Of a stretch of DNA of 64,000 bases, positions 16,981 through 24,713 are shown one piece after another. Under the pieces are notes generated by a model. The model saw only the letters and a program-made list of their open reading frames with translations, ran no database searches and was not told the origin of the DNA. A program made the position numbers and the translations under genes. How positions within the stretch are numbered: the first letter of the stretch is position 1; every line of letters begins with the position of its first letter. Source of the DNA: Olsenella intestinalis (GTDB lineage Bacteria > Actinomycetota > Coriobacteriia > Coriobacteriales > Atopobiaceae); assembly GCF_023276655.1 (NCBI RefSeq), contig NZ_JALGRK010000002.1, positions 248,001 to 312,000 of the forward strand, in the 5' to 3' direction.

Positions 16981-17415
16981 TTAGTTTCCGGTCTCGATCC
17001 TCTGCGGGCGACGGTTGGTGTGGAACACCATGCGGAACGTGCCGATCTGGATCGTGGAGCCGTCCTTCAGCATCGCCTTGTTGACGATGGCGCCGTCGAC
17101 CCACGTGCCGTTGAGCGAGCCCAGGTCCTCCACCGTGGCGAAGCCGGAGTCGATGCCCGAGAGGTCGATCTTGGCGTGGCGGCGCGAGACCGTCATGTCG
17201 TTCAGGAACACGGCGTTGCTCGGGTCGCGCCCGATGGTGACGTCAGGGTCGGTCAGCTCGAAGTTCGAGCCCATCTGCGGCCCCTTGACGATCGTCAGCG
17301 AGGGGTTCTTGGGACCCGCGTCGCGCATGAGGTCGGGCGAGGTCGCGTCTGAGGGCGGCATGCGGAAGATTCGCGTTGCGCCGTTGTCAGGCTCGGTGTT
17401 TCTCGTGGGCTGCAT
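16981..17415 (-). CDS. garA: FHA-domain protein, GarA/OdhI-like
   Basis: 144 aa. The C-terminal FHA domain (about 38-138) has the phosphopeptide-binding residues TIGR, SRRHAKI and GSLNGTWVDG. The N-terminal tail holds GATRIFRMP with Thr14, in the place where GarA and OdhI carry the kinase-phosphorylated ETTS motif that lets the tail bind its own FHA domain and releases 2-oxoglutarate enzymes. The second Thr/Ser of ETTS is not conserved, so single-site phosphorylation is inferred. A GAGGGGAG ribosome site precedes the ATG. It is operonic with the FtsR-like gene. Confidence 0.75.
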   Translation of the reverse strand: MQPTRNTEPDNGATRIFRMPPSDATSPDLMRDAGPKNPSLTIVKGPQMGSNFELTDPDVTIGRDPSNAVFLNDMTVSRRHAKIDLSGIDSGFATVEDLGSLNGTWVDGAIVNKAMLKDGSTIQIGTFRMVFHTNRRPQRIETGN

Positions 17416-17460
17416 GTGTGGTCTCCCCTCTTAGCATCGTATGGCAAACATGATACACCC

Positions 17461-17841
17461 TCAGCGGCACGCGACGCAGTCCATCTGGATGAGTGCGCCC
17501 AGGGGAAGCCGCGACACCTCGACCACGGCTCGCGCCGGCGCGGGCGTGACGAAGTACTGCGAGTAGACCTCGTCGACCGCATCGAGGTCGTCCAGGTCGG
17601 CCAGGTAGATGGTCACCTTCGCGACGTCCGTGAGCGTGCAGTCGCTCTCGGCGAGAAGAGCATCCACGATCTCGAGGATGCGTGCGGTCTGCGCGCGGAT
17701 CCCGCCCTCGACGAGGCGGTGTGGGTTGTCACGGTCACGACCGAGCTGGCCTGCGGCGAAGACGAGGCGTCCCGCCGTGGTCCCCTGCGAGTAGGGGCCG
17801 TCCGGCTCGGGTGCGTGCGGTGCGTTGATCGAGTACTTCAT
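17461..17841 (-). CDS. ridA: RidA-family enamine/imine deaminase
   Basis: 126-aa protein of the YjgF/RidA family, which hydrolyses reactive 2-aminoacrylate and related imines to keto acids. It shows the family pattern GPYSQG near residue 15, FAAGQLG, and the catalytic Arg104 in PARAVVEVSRLP. The usual C-terminal EIEAIA is IQMDCVA here, with Asp for Glu. Its ATG overlaps the stop of the upstream C-S lyase gene (ATGA), with a GGAGG ribosome site inside that gene. This fits well, because PatB-type lyases release aminoacrylate. Confidence 0.88.
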   Translation of the reverse strand: MKYSINAPHAPEPDGPYSQGTTAGRLVFAAGQLGRDRDNPHRLVEGGIRAQTARILEIVDALLAESDCTLTDVAKVTIYLADLDDLDAVDEVYSQYFVTPAPARAVVEVSRLPLGALIQMDCVACR

Positions 17842-19070
17842 GCATTTCCTCCATAGGTGCCGAGCTTGCGCTCACGTGCGGCGAAGGCCAGGCGCTCGAG
17901 CGCCTCCTCGAGGACGCCGCGCGGGCAGGCAAGGTTGATGCGCTCGAACCCGGCGCCCTCCTCGCCGAAGACGTACCCTTCGTCGAGGAAGAGCAGGGCC
18001 TCGGTCTGCATGAACTGCTCGAGTTCGCCGGCCGTGAGCCCCCAGGCGCGGAAGTCGAGCCACGCGAGGTACGTCGCCTCGAGCGGGAAGACCTCGACCT
18101 CGGGCATGTAGCTGGCGAAGAAGCCCTTCAGGAAGACGTAGTTCTCCCACACGACCTGGTTGAGCTCCTCGAGCCACTCGTCGCAGCGCGTATAGGCCGC
18201 GATCGTGGCGGGGTACGCGAACGAGTTGAGCCCGAAGACGCCCTGGATCTTGAGGCCGGTCGAGAACCGCTTGCGCAGCTCGTCGTCGGGCACGAAGGCC
18301 ACCGAGGCCTGGCAGCCGGCGATGTTGAAGGTCTTGGACGGCGCCGTGAGCACCATGACGTGGTCGTATTCGCCGGCATCGGCCACCTGCATGATCGAGG
18401 TGTGCTTCTGGCCGGGCATGACGATGTCGCCGTGGATCTCGTCGCTCACGACGATGACGTCGTTCTCGACGCAGATGTCGAGCAGGCGCCTGAGTTCGTC
18501 GGCGCTCCAGGCGCGACCGACGGGGTTGTGCGGGTTGCAGAGGAGCAGCATCTTGGTCGAGGGGTCCTCGGCCTTGGCGCGCAGGTCGTCGAAGTCCATC
18601 TCGAAGCGATGGGAGCCGCTCTTCTCGGCGTCCTCGACGAGACGCAACGAGTTGGCGAGGAGCTTGCGCCCCGAGACCTCGACGGCATTCGTGAAGGGGC
18701 CGTAGACGGGAGTCTGGCAGATGACGGCGTCGTTGATGTCGGTGAGCGAGCGCACGGCCGTGTAGAGCGCGGGCACGACGCCCGAGGTGGTGACGACGAA
18801 GCGCCGGTCGGCGGGCCAGAGGTGGCGCCTGCGCTGCCAGTCGACCACGGCGTCGAAGAACTCGTCGGTCGGGGCGGCGTAGCCGAGGACCGCGTCGTCG
18901 AGCCACTCGTGCAGGGCCTCGATGATCTCGGGCGGGTTCACGAACTCCATGTCCGCGACGGAGAGCGGCACGATGCCGCGCGCCACGTTGGGATTCTTGT
19001 CGAGCATGTCGTTCCACTTGTACGAGCCCGACCGGCGCCTGTCGAGGCGGGTCGTGAAGTCGTAGGACAT
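17838..19070 (-). CDS. patB: PatB/MalY-type cystathionine beta-lyase (PLP)
   Basis: 410-aa fold-type I PLP enzyme cleaving the C-S bond of cystathionine or cysteine to thiol, ammonia and pyruvate. Characteristic features are the LPLSVADMEF-like start (VPLSVADMEF), QTPVYGPF, NPHNPVGRAW, VSDEIHGDI, and the PLP lysine in APSKTFNIAG (Lys246). The second ATG (19070) is preferred because GGAGG lies 5 nt before it; the first ATG four codons upstream has no ribosome site. It is translationally coupled to ridA, which would remove the 2-aminoacrylate intermediate. It could also act as an aminotransferase-like MalY regulator, but the context favours lyase. Confidence 0.87.
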   Translation of the reverse strand: MSYDFTTRLDRRRSGSYKWNDMLDKNPNVARGIVPLSVADMEFVNPPEIIEALHEWLDDAVLGYAAPTDEFFDAVVDWQRRRHLWPADRRFVVTTSGVVPALYTAVRSLTDINDAVICQTPVYGPFTNAVEVSGRKLLANSLRLVEDAEKSGSHRFEMDFDDLRAKAEDPSTKMLLLCNPHNPVGRAWSADELRRLLDICVENDVIVVSDEIHGDIVMPGQKHTSIMQVADAGEYDHVMVLTAPSKTFNIAGCQASVAFVPDDELRKRFSTGLKIQGVFGLNSFAYPATIAAYTRCDEWLEELNQVVWENYVFLKGFFASYMPEVEVFPLEATYLAWLDFRAWGLTAGELEQFMQTEALLFLDEGYVFGEEGAGFERINLACPRGVLEEALERLAFAARERKLGTYGGNA

Positions 19071-19216
19071 GATGGCCTCCATCTCGCTCTGTTCGCTATT
19101 GCTAGCATATCCCAGGGGGCTGGGCGCGACGGCGAAAGATTTGTCGCGTCGGCATGCGCGTGGTGGCGACGTACGAGGCGGCCGTCCGGGAGTGGCGATT
19201 GCTCAAATAACGAATT

Positions 19217-19480
19217 TGTCCCCGCCGATTACTCGTTTTACGGAAAAGTCACCCGAAATTACCGAGATTACGGAAATGACACCGACTGCGCAAGGCGAGT
19301 CGTCACGTTCCCGCTGGTACGGGCATTGCGCCAACTTTTGACGGCCCTTACCCGTGCGTCGATTCTGAAATCTCAGTAATCGGCGGTGTCAAATCTGAAA
19401 TCTGAGTAATCAATTGCGTCCTTTCCGTAATCTCAGTAATAATCTGCGTCGATTCTGAAATCTGAGTAATCGGGGCGTCT
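19217..19480. repeat. Iteron element: inverted sets of a 30-bp repeat, transposon-end-like
   Basis: Four head-to-tail 30-bp units end at 19380, 19410, 19440 and 19470, each close to tGCGTC-GATTCTGAAA-TCTSAGTAAT. Two degenerate units lie in the opposite orientation at about 19217-19286. The two outer ends therefore form an imperfect inverted repeat of roughly 70 bp (each reads inward as ...CCCCG(C)CGATTACTC...ATTACYGAGATTACGGAAA). About 70 bp of unrelated sequence lie between them. No transposase is present. The layout resembles IS21-type ends with multiple internal repeats, reduced to a non-autonomous remnant (inference). Confidence 0.7.
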
Positions 19481-19573
19481 CAGGTGGCTCCAGTCGTTGG
19501 TTACACAAGCAGCACTATTTATGTACGTATCCTCCAATGCTGTCTTAACGAACTGGAGAAGCCACCCGACCCA

Positions 19574-20011
19574 TCAACCCAAAATCGGCTCGCCATACTC
19601 GCGCTCCATTGCGGCTCGCGTGACGAGCCACTGCTTTCCAAACTTGCGCGCATCTACACCCGAGACGATCTTGCCGTAGGAGACTGCCTTGCGCAGGGTC
19701 GATTCGCTCAGGCCCCAGAGCTCGCTCGCGTCGGCAAAGGACATGAGGTCGTCGAAGGGCGTCTCGATCGCGACCCCGTTCTCCCACAGCTCGTCGCACG
19801 AGAGGTCGAGGTCGTCGTTCCAGATGACCCCATATCCTCCCCTGGCGACCTCGACCGAGCAGAAGAGTGCCTCGTCACTCAGCTGCTTGAAGGCCGGAAG
19901 ACGCGTCGACAGGGACGATGTGTCGTAAAGCTTCGTCGTCCCGTTGACGAACTACACGCTGAGCTGCTGCTCTGGAAGTGCAAACGCGTCCTTCACCTTG
20001 TGGAACATCAT
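19574..20011 (-). pseudogene. DUF2442 / helix-turn-helix protein interrupted by one stop codon
   Basis: Reading from an ATG at 20011 (ribosome site GGGGG) gives MMFHKVKDAFALPEQQLSV, then TAG at 19952-19954 (codon 20), then an open frame to 19574 in the same phase. The continuation has the DUF2442 core (LFCSVEVARGGYGVIWNDDL, then LSCDELWENG) and a C-terminal helix-turn-helix (ASELWGLSESTLRKAVSYGK, then REAMEREYGE). A CAG-to-TAG change would explain the stop. Without it the product would be 145 aa, the usual size. DUF2442 proteins are often encoded with DUF4160 partners in toxin-antitoxin-like pairs; no partner is left here. It lies next to the iteron element. Confidence 0.8.
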
Positions 20012-20053
20012 GTTGCCCCCTAGCCGAGCATCCGATGACTCACGAGTTCCGGT

Positions 20054-20091
20054 AACAAAACGAGGTGTATCACGATGACGTGACACACCTC
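20054..20091 (-). terminator. Strong terminator after the GcvT-like gene
   Basis: On the minus strand GAGGTGT-x-TCACG / CGTGA-x-ACACCTC forms a 12-bp stem with one mismatch and a 4-nt loop, followed by GTTTTGTT. Confidence 0.85.
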
Positions 20092-20144
20092 GGCACAAAT
20101 CGTTTTCCGTCAGCTATGAGGCGACGAACGAGAGTGAACTTCTC

Positions 20145-20975
20145 CTACTCCGCCAGGCCGCGCTCTCCGATGAAGCCGCCACCGTCGCGCATGAGGCCCG
20201 CTCCGGAAAGCTCGGCACGCGTGAGCTCCACGCGCTCGCCCGCAGAAAGCCTGCTCGCCCACGGCAGCGCCTCGCGCAGCAGCTCACGGGCACCATCGAC
20301 GCCCAGCGGCGTCACGCTCTCGAACGAAAGCAGGCTGCGCCACATAACGCGCGCCATCGCGGGAGGGACGAGCAGCAGGTAGCAGGTCGCACCCAGAAGC
20401 TCCAGGCACGAGACGATCGTGGGGATCCGCCCGTCGAGCGCGGGGTTGGCAACCTGCCCGAGTCCGGGAAGCTCGCCCTCCTGCGCATAGTCGGAGAGGA
20501 CCGCGTTCGCGCCGGCGCCCCAGAGCGCGAGCGGCACGAGCTTGCCCGACACGTCGTCGCAGTCGAGGCCCGCGTACGGCGCGAAGCCCTTCTGCTCGAT
20601 CTTTGACACGAACGACAGCCACGCAGAGAGCGTCTCGCCGCGCTCGGACACGTCGAAGGCCAGGTACTCGTGCTCGCCCGTGCGCGCAACGAGCGGCGCC
20701 GCGGCAAGCGACCCGTCGCCCACGAGGGCGGCCTGGATCGAGCACTCCCCCACCGCCAGCGCATCTCCGGCGAACACGGCGCCGGCAAAGGCCTCGGCAG
20801 GTTCTCCTGACGAGAAGAGCATGGTCGCGCCCGAAAGGTCCACCAGGGCGGCACCCTCGCGTAGGGCAGCGCGCGAGTCACCTGCGGGATACGCGAGCGG
20901 CGCCTCCACGCCGTTCCAGACGCCCATGCGGGCGCCAAGTACCAGGTGCTCTTCGTGCAGTTCGGACTTGCTCAT
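20145..20975 (-). CDS. GcvT-like folate-binding aminomethyltransferase-fold protein
   Basis: 276 aa of the glycine-cleavage T-protein fold. It starts SELHEEHLVLGARMGVWNGV, followed by GAALVDLSGATMLFSSGEPA, and later CYLLLVPPAMARVMW. It is shorter than catalytic GcvT (about 360 aa) and lacks the C-terminal barrel. The YgfZ signature KGCYxGQE is also absent, so the reaction is uncertain; a tetrahydrofolate-binding role is inferred from the fold. No gcvH or gcvP lies nearby. The ATG overlaps the stop of the DD-carboxypeptidase gene (ATGA), indicating coupling. Contains a 10-mer copy at 20811. Confidence 0.65.
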   Translation of the reverse strand: MSKSELHEEHLVLGARMGVWNGVEAPLAYPAGDSRAALREGAALVDLSGATMLFSSGEPAEAFAGAVFAGDALAVGECSIQAALVGDGSLAAAPLVARTGEHEYLAFDVSERGETLSAWLSFVSKIEQKGFAPYAGLDCDDVSGKLVPLALWGAGANAVLSDYAQEGELPGLGQVANPALDGRIPTIVSCLELLGATCYLLLVPPAMARVMWRSLLSFESVTPLGVDGARELLREALPWASRLSAGERVELTRAELSGAGLMRDGGGFIGERGLAE

Positions 20976-22150
20976 GCGGCAACCATCTCCGTCATGTTGA
21001 CAAACAGGGGCAGTGCAAAGAGGTTGATGTCGGGCACGCCCACGACCGGGCGGCTCGTGCTGTAGACGACGTGCGCCACGGGGCGGCCGTCCTGCGTCCA
21101 GACGCCTGACCCCACGGCTGTGTGGGGCTCGAGCATCGACGCGCGCTGCATCGAGCGCTGGTAGCTGATGGGGCGGCCCGTGTAGCTGCGCCCCGACACG
21201 TTCCAGTCGGGATAGGTCAGCACCTTGCCCCAGAAGCCCAGGTCGTAGGTGGAGACGCGAACCGGCTGGATGCGACGGCCGAACGAGACGTGGTCGAAGT
21301 ACTCGTCGTAGGCCCAGTCCATCAGGATCGCGGTGTCGTCGAAGCGCCCGGACGTGGTCTCGCAGCCCAGCACGCAGCTGAAGGTCTGCAGGCCGTACTG
21401 CTTGGAGGAGCCCAGAAACGTCGTGCCCGTGGAGACGGCGCCGGTCTTGATGCCGCACAGGCCACCGTAGGTGCCCATGAGGTCGTCGGTCGAGTTGTAC
21501 GTGCGCTCGGTGCCGCCCACGGGGATCGTGACCGAGGGCGTGGTGACCGCCTGCGCGATGAACGGGTACTCGCGCAGGGCGTGGCGCCCCATGACCACGA
21601 GGTCGTGCGCGCTCGAGTAGTGCCCGTCGTCCTCGAGGCCGTGCGGGTTCTTGAAGTGCGTGTGCGTCATGCCAAGGTCGGCGGCCTTCTGGTTCATCTT
21701 CTGGACGAAGGCCTCCTCGCTGCCGGCCGAGGCGATCGCGACGTATGAGGCCGCGTCGTTTCCGGAGTAGACCAGCATCGCGAGCATCAGCTGGCGAAAC
21801 GTCAGCGTGTCACCAGTCTTGAGGCCGATGAGCTGCGCGTCGGCCTGGTAGCTCAGATCGCGGTCGATCGTGACCGTATCGTCGAGCGACTTGCCCGAGT
21901 CGAGCGCCACCATCGCGGTCATGACCTTCGTGATCGACGCCATGGCCATCTCCTGGTCGGCGTTCTTGGCCGCCAGGACGGTCCCGTTCTGGTCCTGGAT
22001 CTCGTACGCCTGCGCCTCGCTGACCTGCGGCTCGCTCGTCGCTTTCGCCATCGCGCGAACGGGCGCGCACGCAAGCGCCCCTGCGCACGCAACCGTGCAC
22101 AGGGCGAGGGCGACAGGACGCGTCAATTTGTCCATTGCAGTGTTTCCCAT
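20972..22150 (-). CDS. dacF: Serine-type D-Ala-D-Ala carboxypeptidase (penicillin-binding protein)
   Basis: 392-aa secreted enzyme of peptidase family S11 that trims the terminal D-alanine of peptidoglycan stem peptides. It has a signal peptide (hydrophobic stretch about 12-33), the SxxK active site (Ser72-Ile-Thr-Lys75), SGN (129-131) and KTG (235-237). The C-terminal part after residue 290 differs from the usual PBP5 beta domain, and no clear amphipathic membrane anchor is seen. An alternative ATG lies five codons later. It begins 3 bp after pgsA and its stop overlaps the GcvT-like start. The symbol is a family guess. Confidence 0.88.
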   Translation of the reverse strand: MGNTAMDKLTRPVALALCTVACAGALACAPVRAMAKATSEPQVSEAQAYEIQDQNGTVLAAKNADQEMAMASITKVMTAMVALDSGKSLDDTVTIDRDLSYQADAQLIGLKTGDTLTFRQLMLAMLVYSGNDAASYVAIASAGSEEAFVQKMNQKAADLGMTHTHFKNPHGLEDDGHYSSAHDLVVMGRHALREYPFIAQAVTTPSVTIPVGGTERTYNSTDDLMGTYGGLCGIKTGAVSTGTTFLGSSKQYGLQTFSCVLGCETTSGRFDDTAILMDWAYDEYFDHVSFGRRIQPVRVSTYDLGFWGKVLTYPDWNVSGRSYTGRPISYQRSMQRASMLEPHTAVGSGVWTQDGRPVAHVVYSTSRPVVGVPDINLFALPLFVNMTEMVAA

Positions 22151-22153
22151 GCT

Positions 22154-22891
22154 CTAGAACTCGCTATCGATGCGGTGCCCGGCCTTGATGGCCTCGCGCC
22201 TGAACTTGAAGAACTCCCCGGTGTAGATGACCGCGGTCGCCGCCGAGAAGAGCACGCCTAGGTACACCACGAATATTCCCAGGCAGGACGGCGTCCCGTT
22301 GAGACCCGGCAGCCACGACGCGTTGACGAGCCCGAGCCCCTCGACGCGCGGCATCCCCAACAGCATGAGCGAGAAGCCCGTCATGAGCAGGGCCGTTGCG
22401 ATCTTGCCCACGTAGGACACGTCGATGGGGCGCCCGCGGTACTTTTGGAGGATGACGCCGCCCAAGAACAGGTACGCGTCTCGCCCGATCACGAAGACGG
22501 CGACCCACACCGGCAGCTCGCCCGTGAGAATCAGTCCCAGCACGCCCGTGAACAGCAGGACGCGGTCCATCACGGGGTCCATCATCTTGCCGAGCCAGCT
22601 GACGGTCTGCGTGCGACGCGCGATCTGCCCGTCCAGGAAGTCGGTCACGGCCGCGATCGCGTAGAGCGCGAGCGCGAGGTAGCGGTTCTCGTGGCGCACG
22701 AACAGCACCAGGAACGCGATCGTAAGCAAAAAGCGGCAGAACGTGACCAGGTTGGCCACGGTGAGGATCTCATGAGAGGGGTTGTTGGGCGTGCCCACCG
22801 GGTCGGTGGTGCCGCGCCTCTGGGCCTCGAGCGCGTCGGGGTCGAGCTGGTTCTTTACGCTCTGCTTGAGCTCGTCTTTGGTCTTTGGCAC
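22154..22891 (-). CDS. pgsA: CDP-diacylglycerol-glycerol-3-phosphate 3-phosphatidyltransferase
   Basis: Makes phosphatidylglycerol phosphate, the precursor of anionic membrane lipids. The 245-aa membrane protein has the CDP-alcohol phosphotransferase motif: Asp84, Asp87-Gly, Ala91-Arg92, Gly101, Asp105 and Asp109 at the canonical spacing, followed by about four hydrophobic helices. The first 40 residues are a charged cytosolic extension. It heads a three-gene set with the DD-carboxypeptidase and the GcvT-like gene. Confidence 0.9.
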   Translation of the reverse strand: MPKTKDELKQSVKNQLDPDALEAQRRGTTDPVGTPNNPSHEILTVANLVTFCRFLLTIAFLVLFVRHENRYLALALYAIAAVTDFLDGQIARRTQTVSWLGKMMDPVMDRVLLFTGVLGLILTGELPVWVAVFVIGRDAYLFLGGVILQKYRGRPIDVSYVGKIATALLMTGFSLMLLGMPRVEGLGLVNASWLPGLNGTPSCLGIFVVYLGVLFSAATAVIYTGEFFKFRREAIKAGHRIDSEF

Positions 22892-22927
22892 GAATGCCCC
22901 CTGTATGGTTTGACAACTCTCACCATG

Positions 22928-24016
22928 CTACCCGATTTCGCCCTCGGCATGCATGGCTTGAATCGCCTTCACCACGGCATCTCCCACCTCGGCCGTCGAG
23001 GCGGAGCCGCCCAGGTCGGGCGTGAGGCACGTCCCGTCCACCAGCACGCGCTCGATGGCGCCCAGCACGAGCCGCGCCCACGCGCCCTGCCCCACGTGGT
23101 CGAGCAGCTGGCTCGCGCTCCAGACCATGGCAAGCGGGTTCGCGATGCCGCGCCCCGCGATGTCGGGCGCCGACCCGTGAATCGGCTCGAACATCGAGGG
23201 GAACGCGCGCTCGGGGTTGAGGTTCGCGCCCGCGGCGAGCCCCATGCCGCCGGCGATCGCGGCGCCCAGGTCGGTCAGGATGTCGCCAAACAGGTTCGAC
23301 GTGACCACGACCTCGAAGCGGCCGGGGTCCCTCACCATGAGCATCGACGCCGCATCGACCAGGTAGCTGTGGGTCTCGACGTCCGGGTACTCGCTCGCTA
23401 CCTCCTCGAACACCTGGTCCCAGAAGACCATCGAGTAGTTCAGGGCATTTCCCTTCGAGATAGACGTGACGCTCTTGCCCTCGCGCCGCGCGAGCTCGAA
23501 CGCGTAGCGAATGATCCTCTCGGTACCATGCCGAGAAAAGACGCCGTCCTGGATCACGACCTCTCGCGGGGTGCCGCGATACAGCCATGCCCCCGACCCG
23601 GCGTACTCGCCCTCGCTGTTCTCGCGGATGAACGTCATGTCGATGTCGGCGGCGTCCACGCCCGCAAGCGGGCACGGCGCACCCTTGAGCAGGCGCACCG
23701 GGCGCACGTTCACGTACTGGTCGAAGTCGTGGCGGATGCGCAGCAGCAGGTCGCGCAGGCTCACGTGGTCGGGCACGCCGGGGTAGCCCACCGCACCCAG
23801 GAAGATCGCGTCGAAGCCCGAGAGCCGCTCGATGCCGTCGGCGGGCATCATCTCGCCCTCGCGCAGGTAGTACTCGCAGCCCCAGGGGAACTCCGTGTAG
23901 TCGAAGGCGAACGAGCCGTCCAGCGCGCTCACCGCGTCGAGGACCTTGACGCCCTCGGCCACCACCTCGGGGCCGATGCCGTCGCCGGGAATGGTCGCGA
24001 TCTGGAAGGTCTGCAT
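22928..24016 (-). CDS. Tartrate / D-malate-type NAD-dependent decarboxylating dehydrogenase
   Basis: 362-aa member of the isocitrate/isopropylmalate dehydrogenase family. It has the N-terminal ATIPGDGIGPEVVAEG, FPWGCEYYLREGEMMPADG (typical of tartrate dehydrogenase and D-malate dehydrogenase), the substrate arginines in LRIRHDFDQYVNVRPV, the metal-site region VTSNLFGDILTDLGAAI and EPIHGSAPDIAG. The ATG at 24016 follows a GGAG ribosome site; the frame is open upstream but without similarity. LeuB is a less likely alternative because no leu genes are near. The oxidised substrate is a 2-hydroxy acid such as D-malate or tartrate. Confidence 0.82.
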   Translation of the reverse strand: MQTFQIATIPGDGIGPEVVAEGVKVLDAVSALDGSFAFDYTEFPWGCEYYLREGEMMPADGIERLSGFDAIFLGAVGYPGVPDHVSLRDLLLRIRHDFDQYVNVRPVRLLKGAPCPLAGVDAADIDMTFIRENSEGEYAGSGAWLYRGTPREVVIQDGVFSRHGTERIIRYAFELARREGKSVTSISKGNALNYSMVFWDQVFEEVASEYPDVETHSYLVDAASMLMVRDPGRFEVVVTSNLFGDILTDLGAAIAGGMGLAAGANLNPERAFPSMFEPIHGSAPDIAGRGIANPLAMVWSASQLLDHVGQGAWARLVLGAIERVLVDGTCLTPDLGGSASTAEVGDAVVKAIQAMHAEGEIG

Positions 24017-24210
24017 GCTCACTCCAACCGGTAGCCGGCGCCGCCCGCAGGGCCGCGCCCCATCTGACTGTGCTCGTCGTGCTGGCGAGCCCCGCCAAAA
24101 GGGCTCATGCTTTATATACACCACGCGCCGACCCGAGCCCGCGCCGCGCGCCGACCCGCAACGACCACGTTACGTTTCACGCCCGCGGCCTCGCCCGTGC
24201 CGGTGCAGCC

Positions 24211-24552
24211 TCACGCACCGACCTCCCAGCGGCAGCGCGCGAGGTCGACCTTGCCCGAGGGCAGAAAGGCCACGCCCTCCTCCGCGAGCATTCGACGCTG
24301 CTCGTCCTCTCCCCCGAAGGCGAACCCCGCGGCAAGCCGCCCGTCGGCGAACACGACCCTGTGGCACGGGACGCCTCCTGCCATGCCGGGACTCGCGTGC
24401 ATGGCAAATCCCACGTAGCGGGCGCGTTGCGGCATGCCGAGAAGAGCGGCTACCTGGCCGTAGGTCACCACGCGGCCGCGCGGCACCTGGCGCACCACGT
24501 CGTACACGCTCTCGAAGAACCCCTCGCCCTCGCAGCCGCCATTCGCGCCCAT
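24211..24552 (-). CDS. MGMT-family protein, single DNA-binding domain
   Basis: 113 aa equal to the C-terminal domain of O6-alkylguanine-DNA alkyltransferase: VYDVVRQVPRGRVVTYGQVA (the wing-helix region), then GVPCHRVVFADGRLA with the acceptor Cys in PCHRV. Alkyltransferase-like (ATL) proteins of this length normally replace that Cys with Trp; here Cys is kept, so direct reversal of O6-methylguanine is possible. A GGGAG-type ribosome site precedes the ATG chosen; similarity starts a few residues later. It lies 194 bp upstream of the dehydrogenase gene on the same strand. Confidence 0.82.
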   Translation of the reverse strand: MGANGGCEGEGFFESVYDVVRQVPRGRVVTYGQVAALLGMPQRARYVGFAMHASPGMAGGVPCHRVVFADGRLAAGFAFGGEDEQRRMLAEEGVAFLPSGKVDLARCRWEVGA

Positions 24553-24713
24553 GGCCTCTCCCTTCGCCCTCGCTGCTTGCGAACAGTATGGCGCAGCTCC
24601 GCTCGCAAGGCCATGCGCCAACCCGGCACGGCCCCGACGCCGCCTGCCCCGTGCGCGACCGCGTCGCACGCCCTATAGTGGTAGCGCACACCACGTACGG
24701 AAGGCAGGACCCC

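Noticed and set aside
19356-19480. Possible CRISPR array
   Set aside because: The 30-bp units are directly adjacent with no unique spacers, vary between copies, and have opposed copies on the left; no cas genes are nearby.
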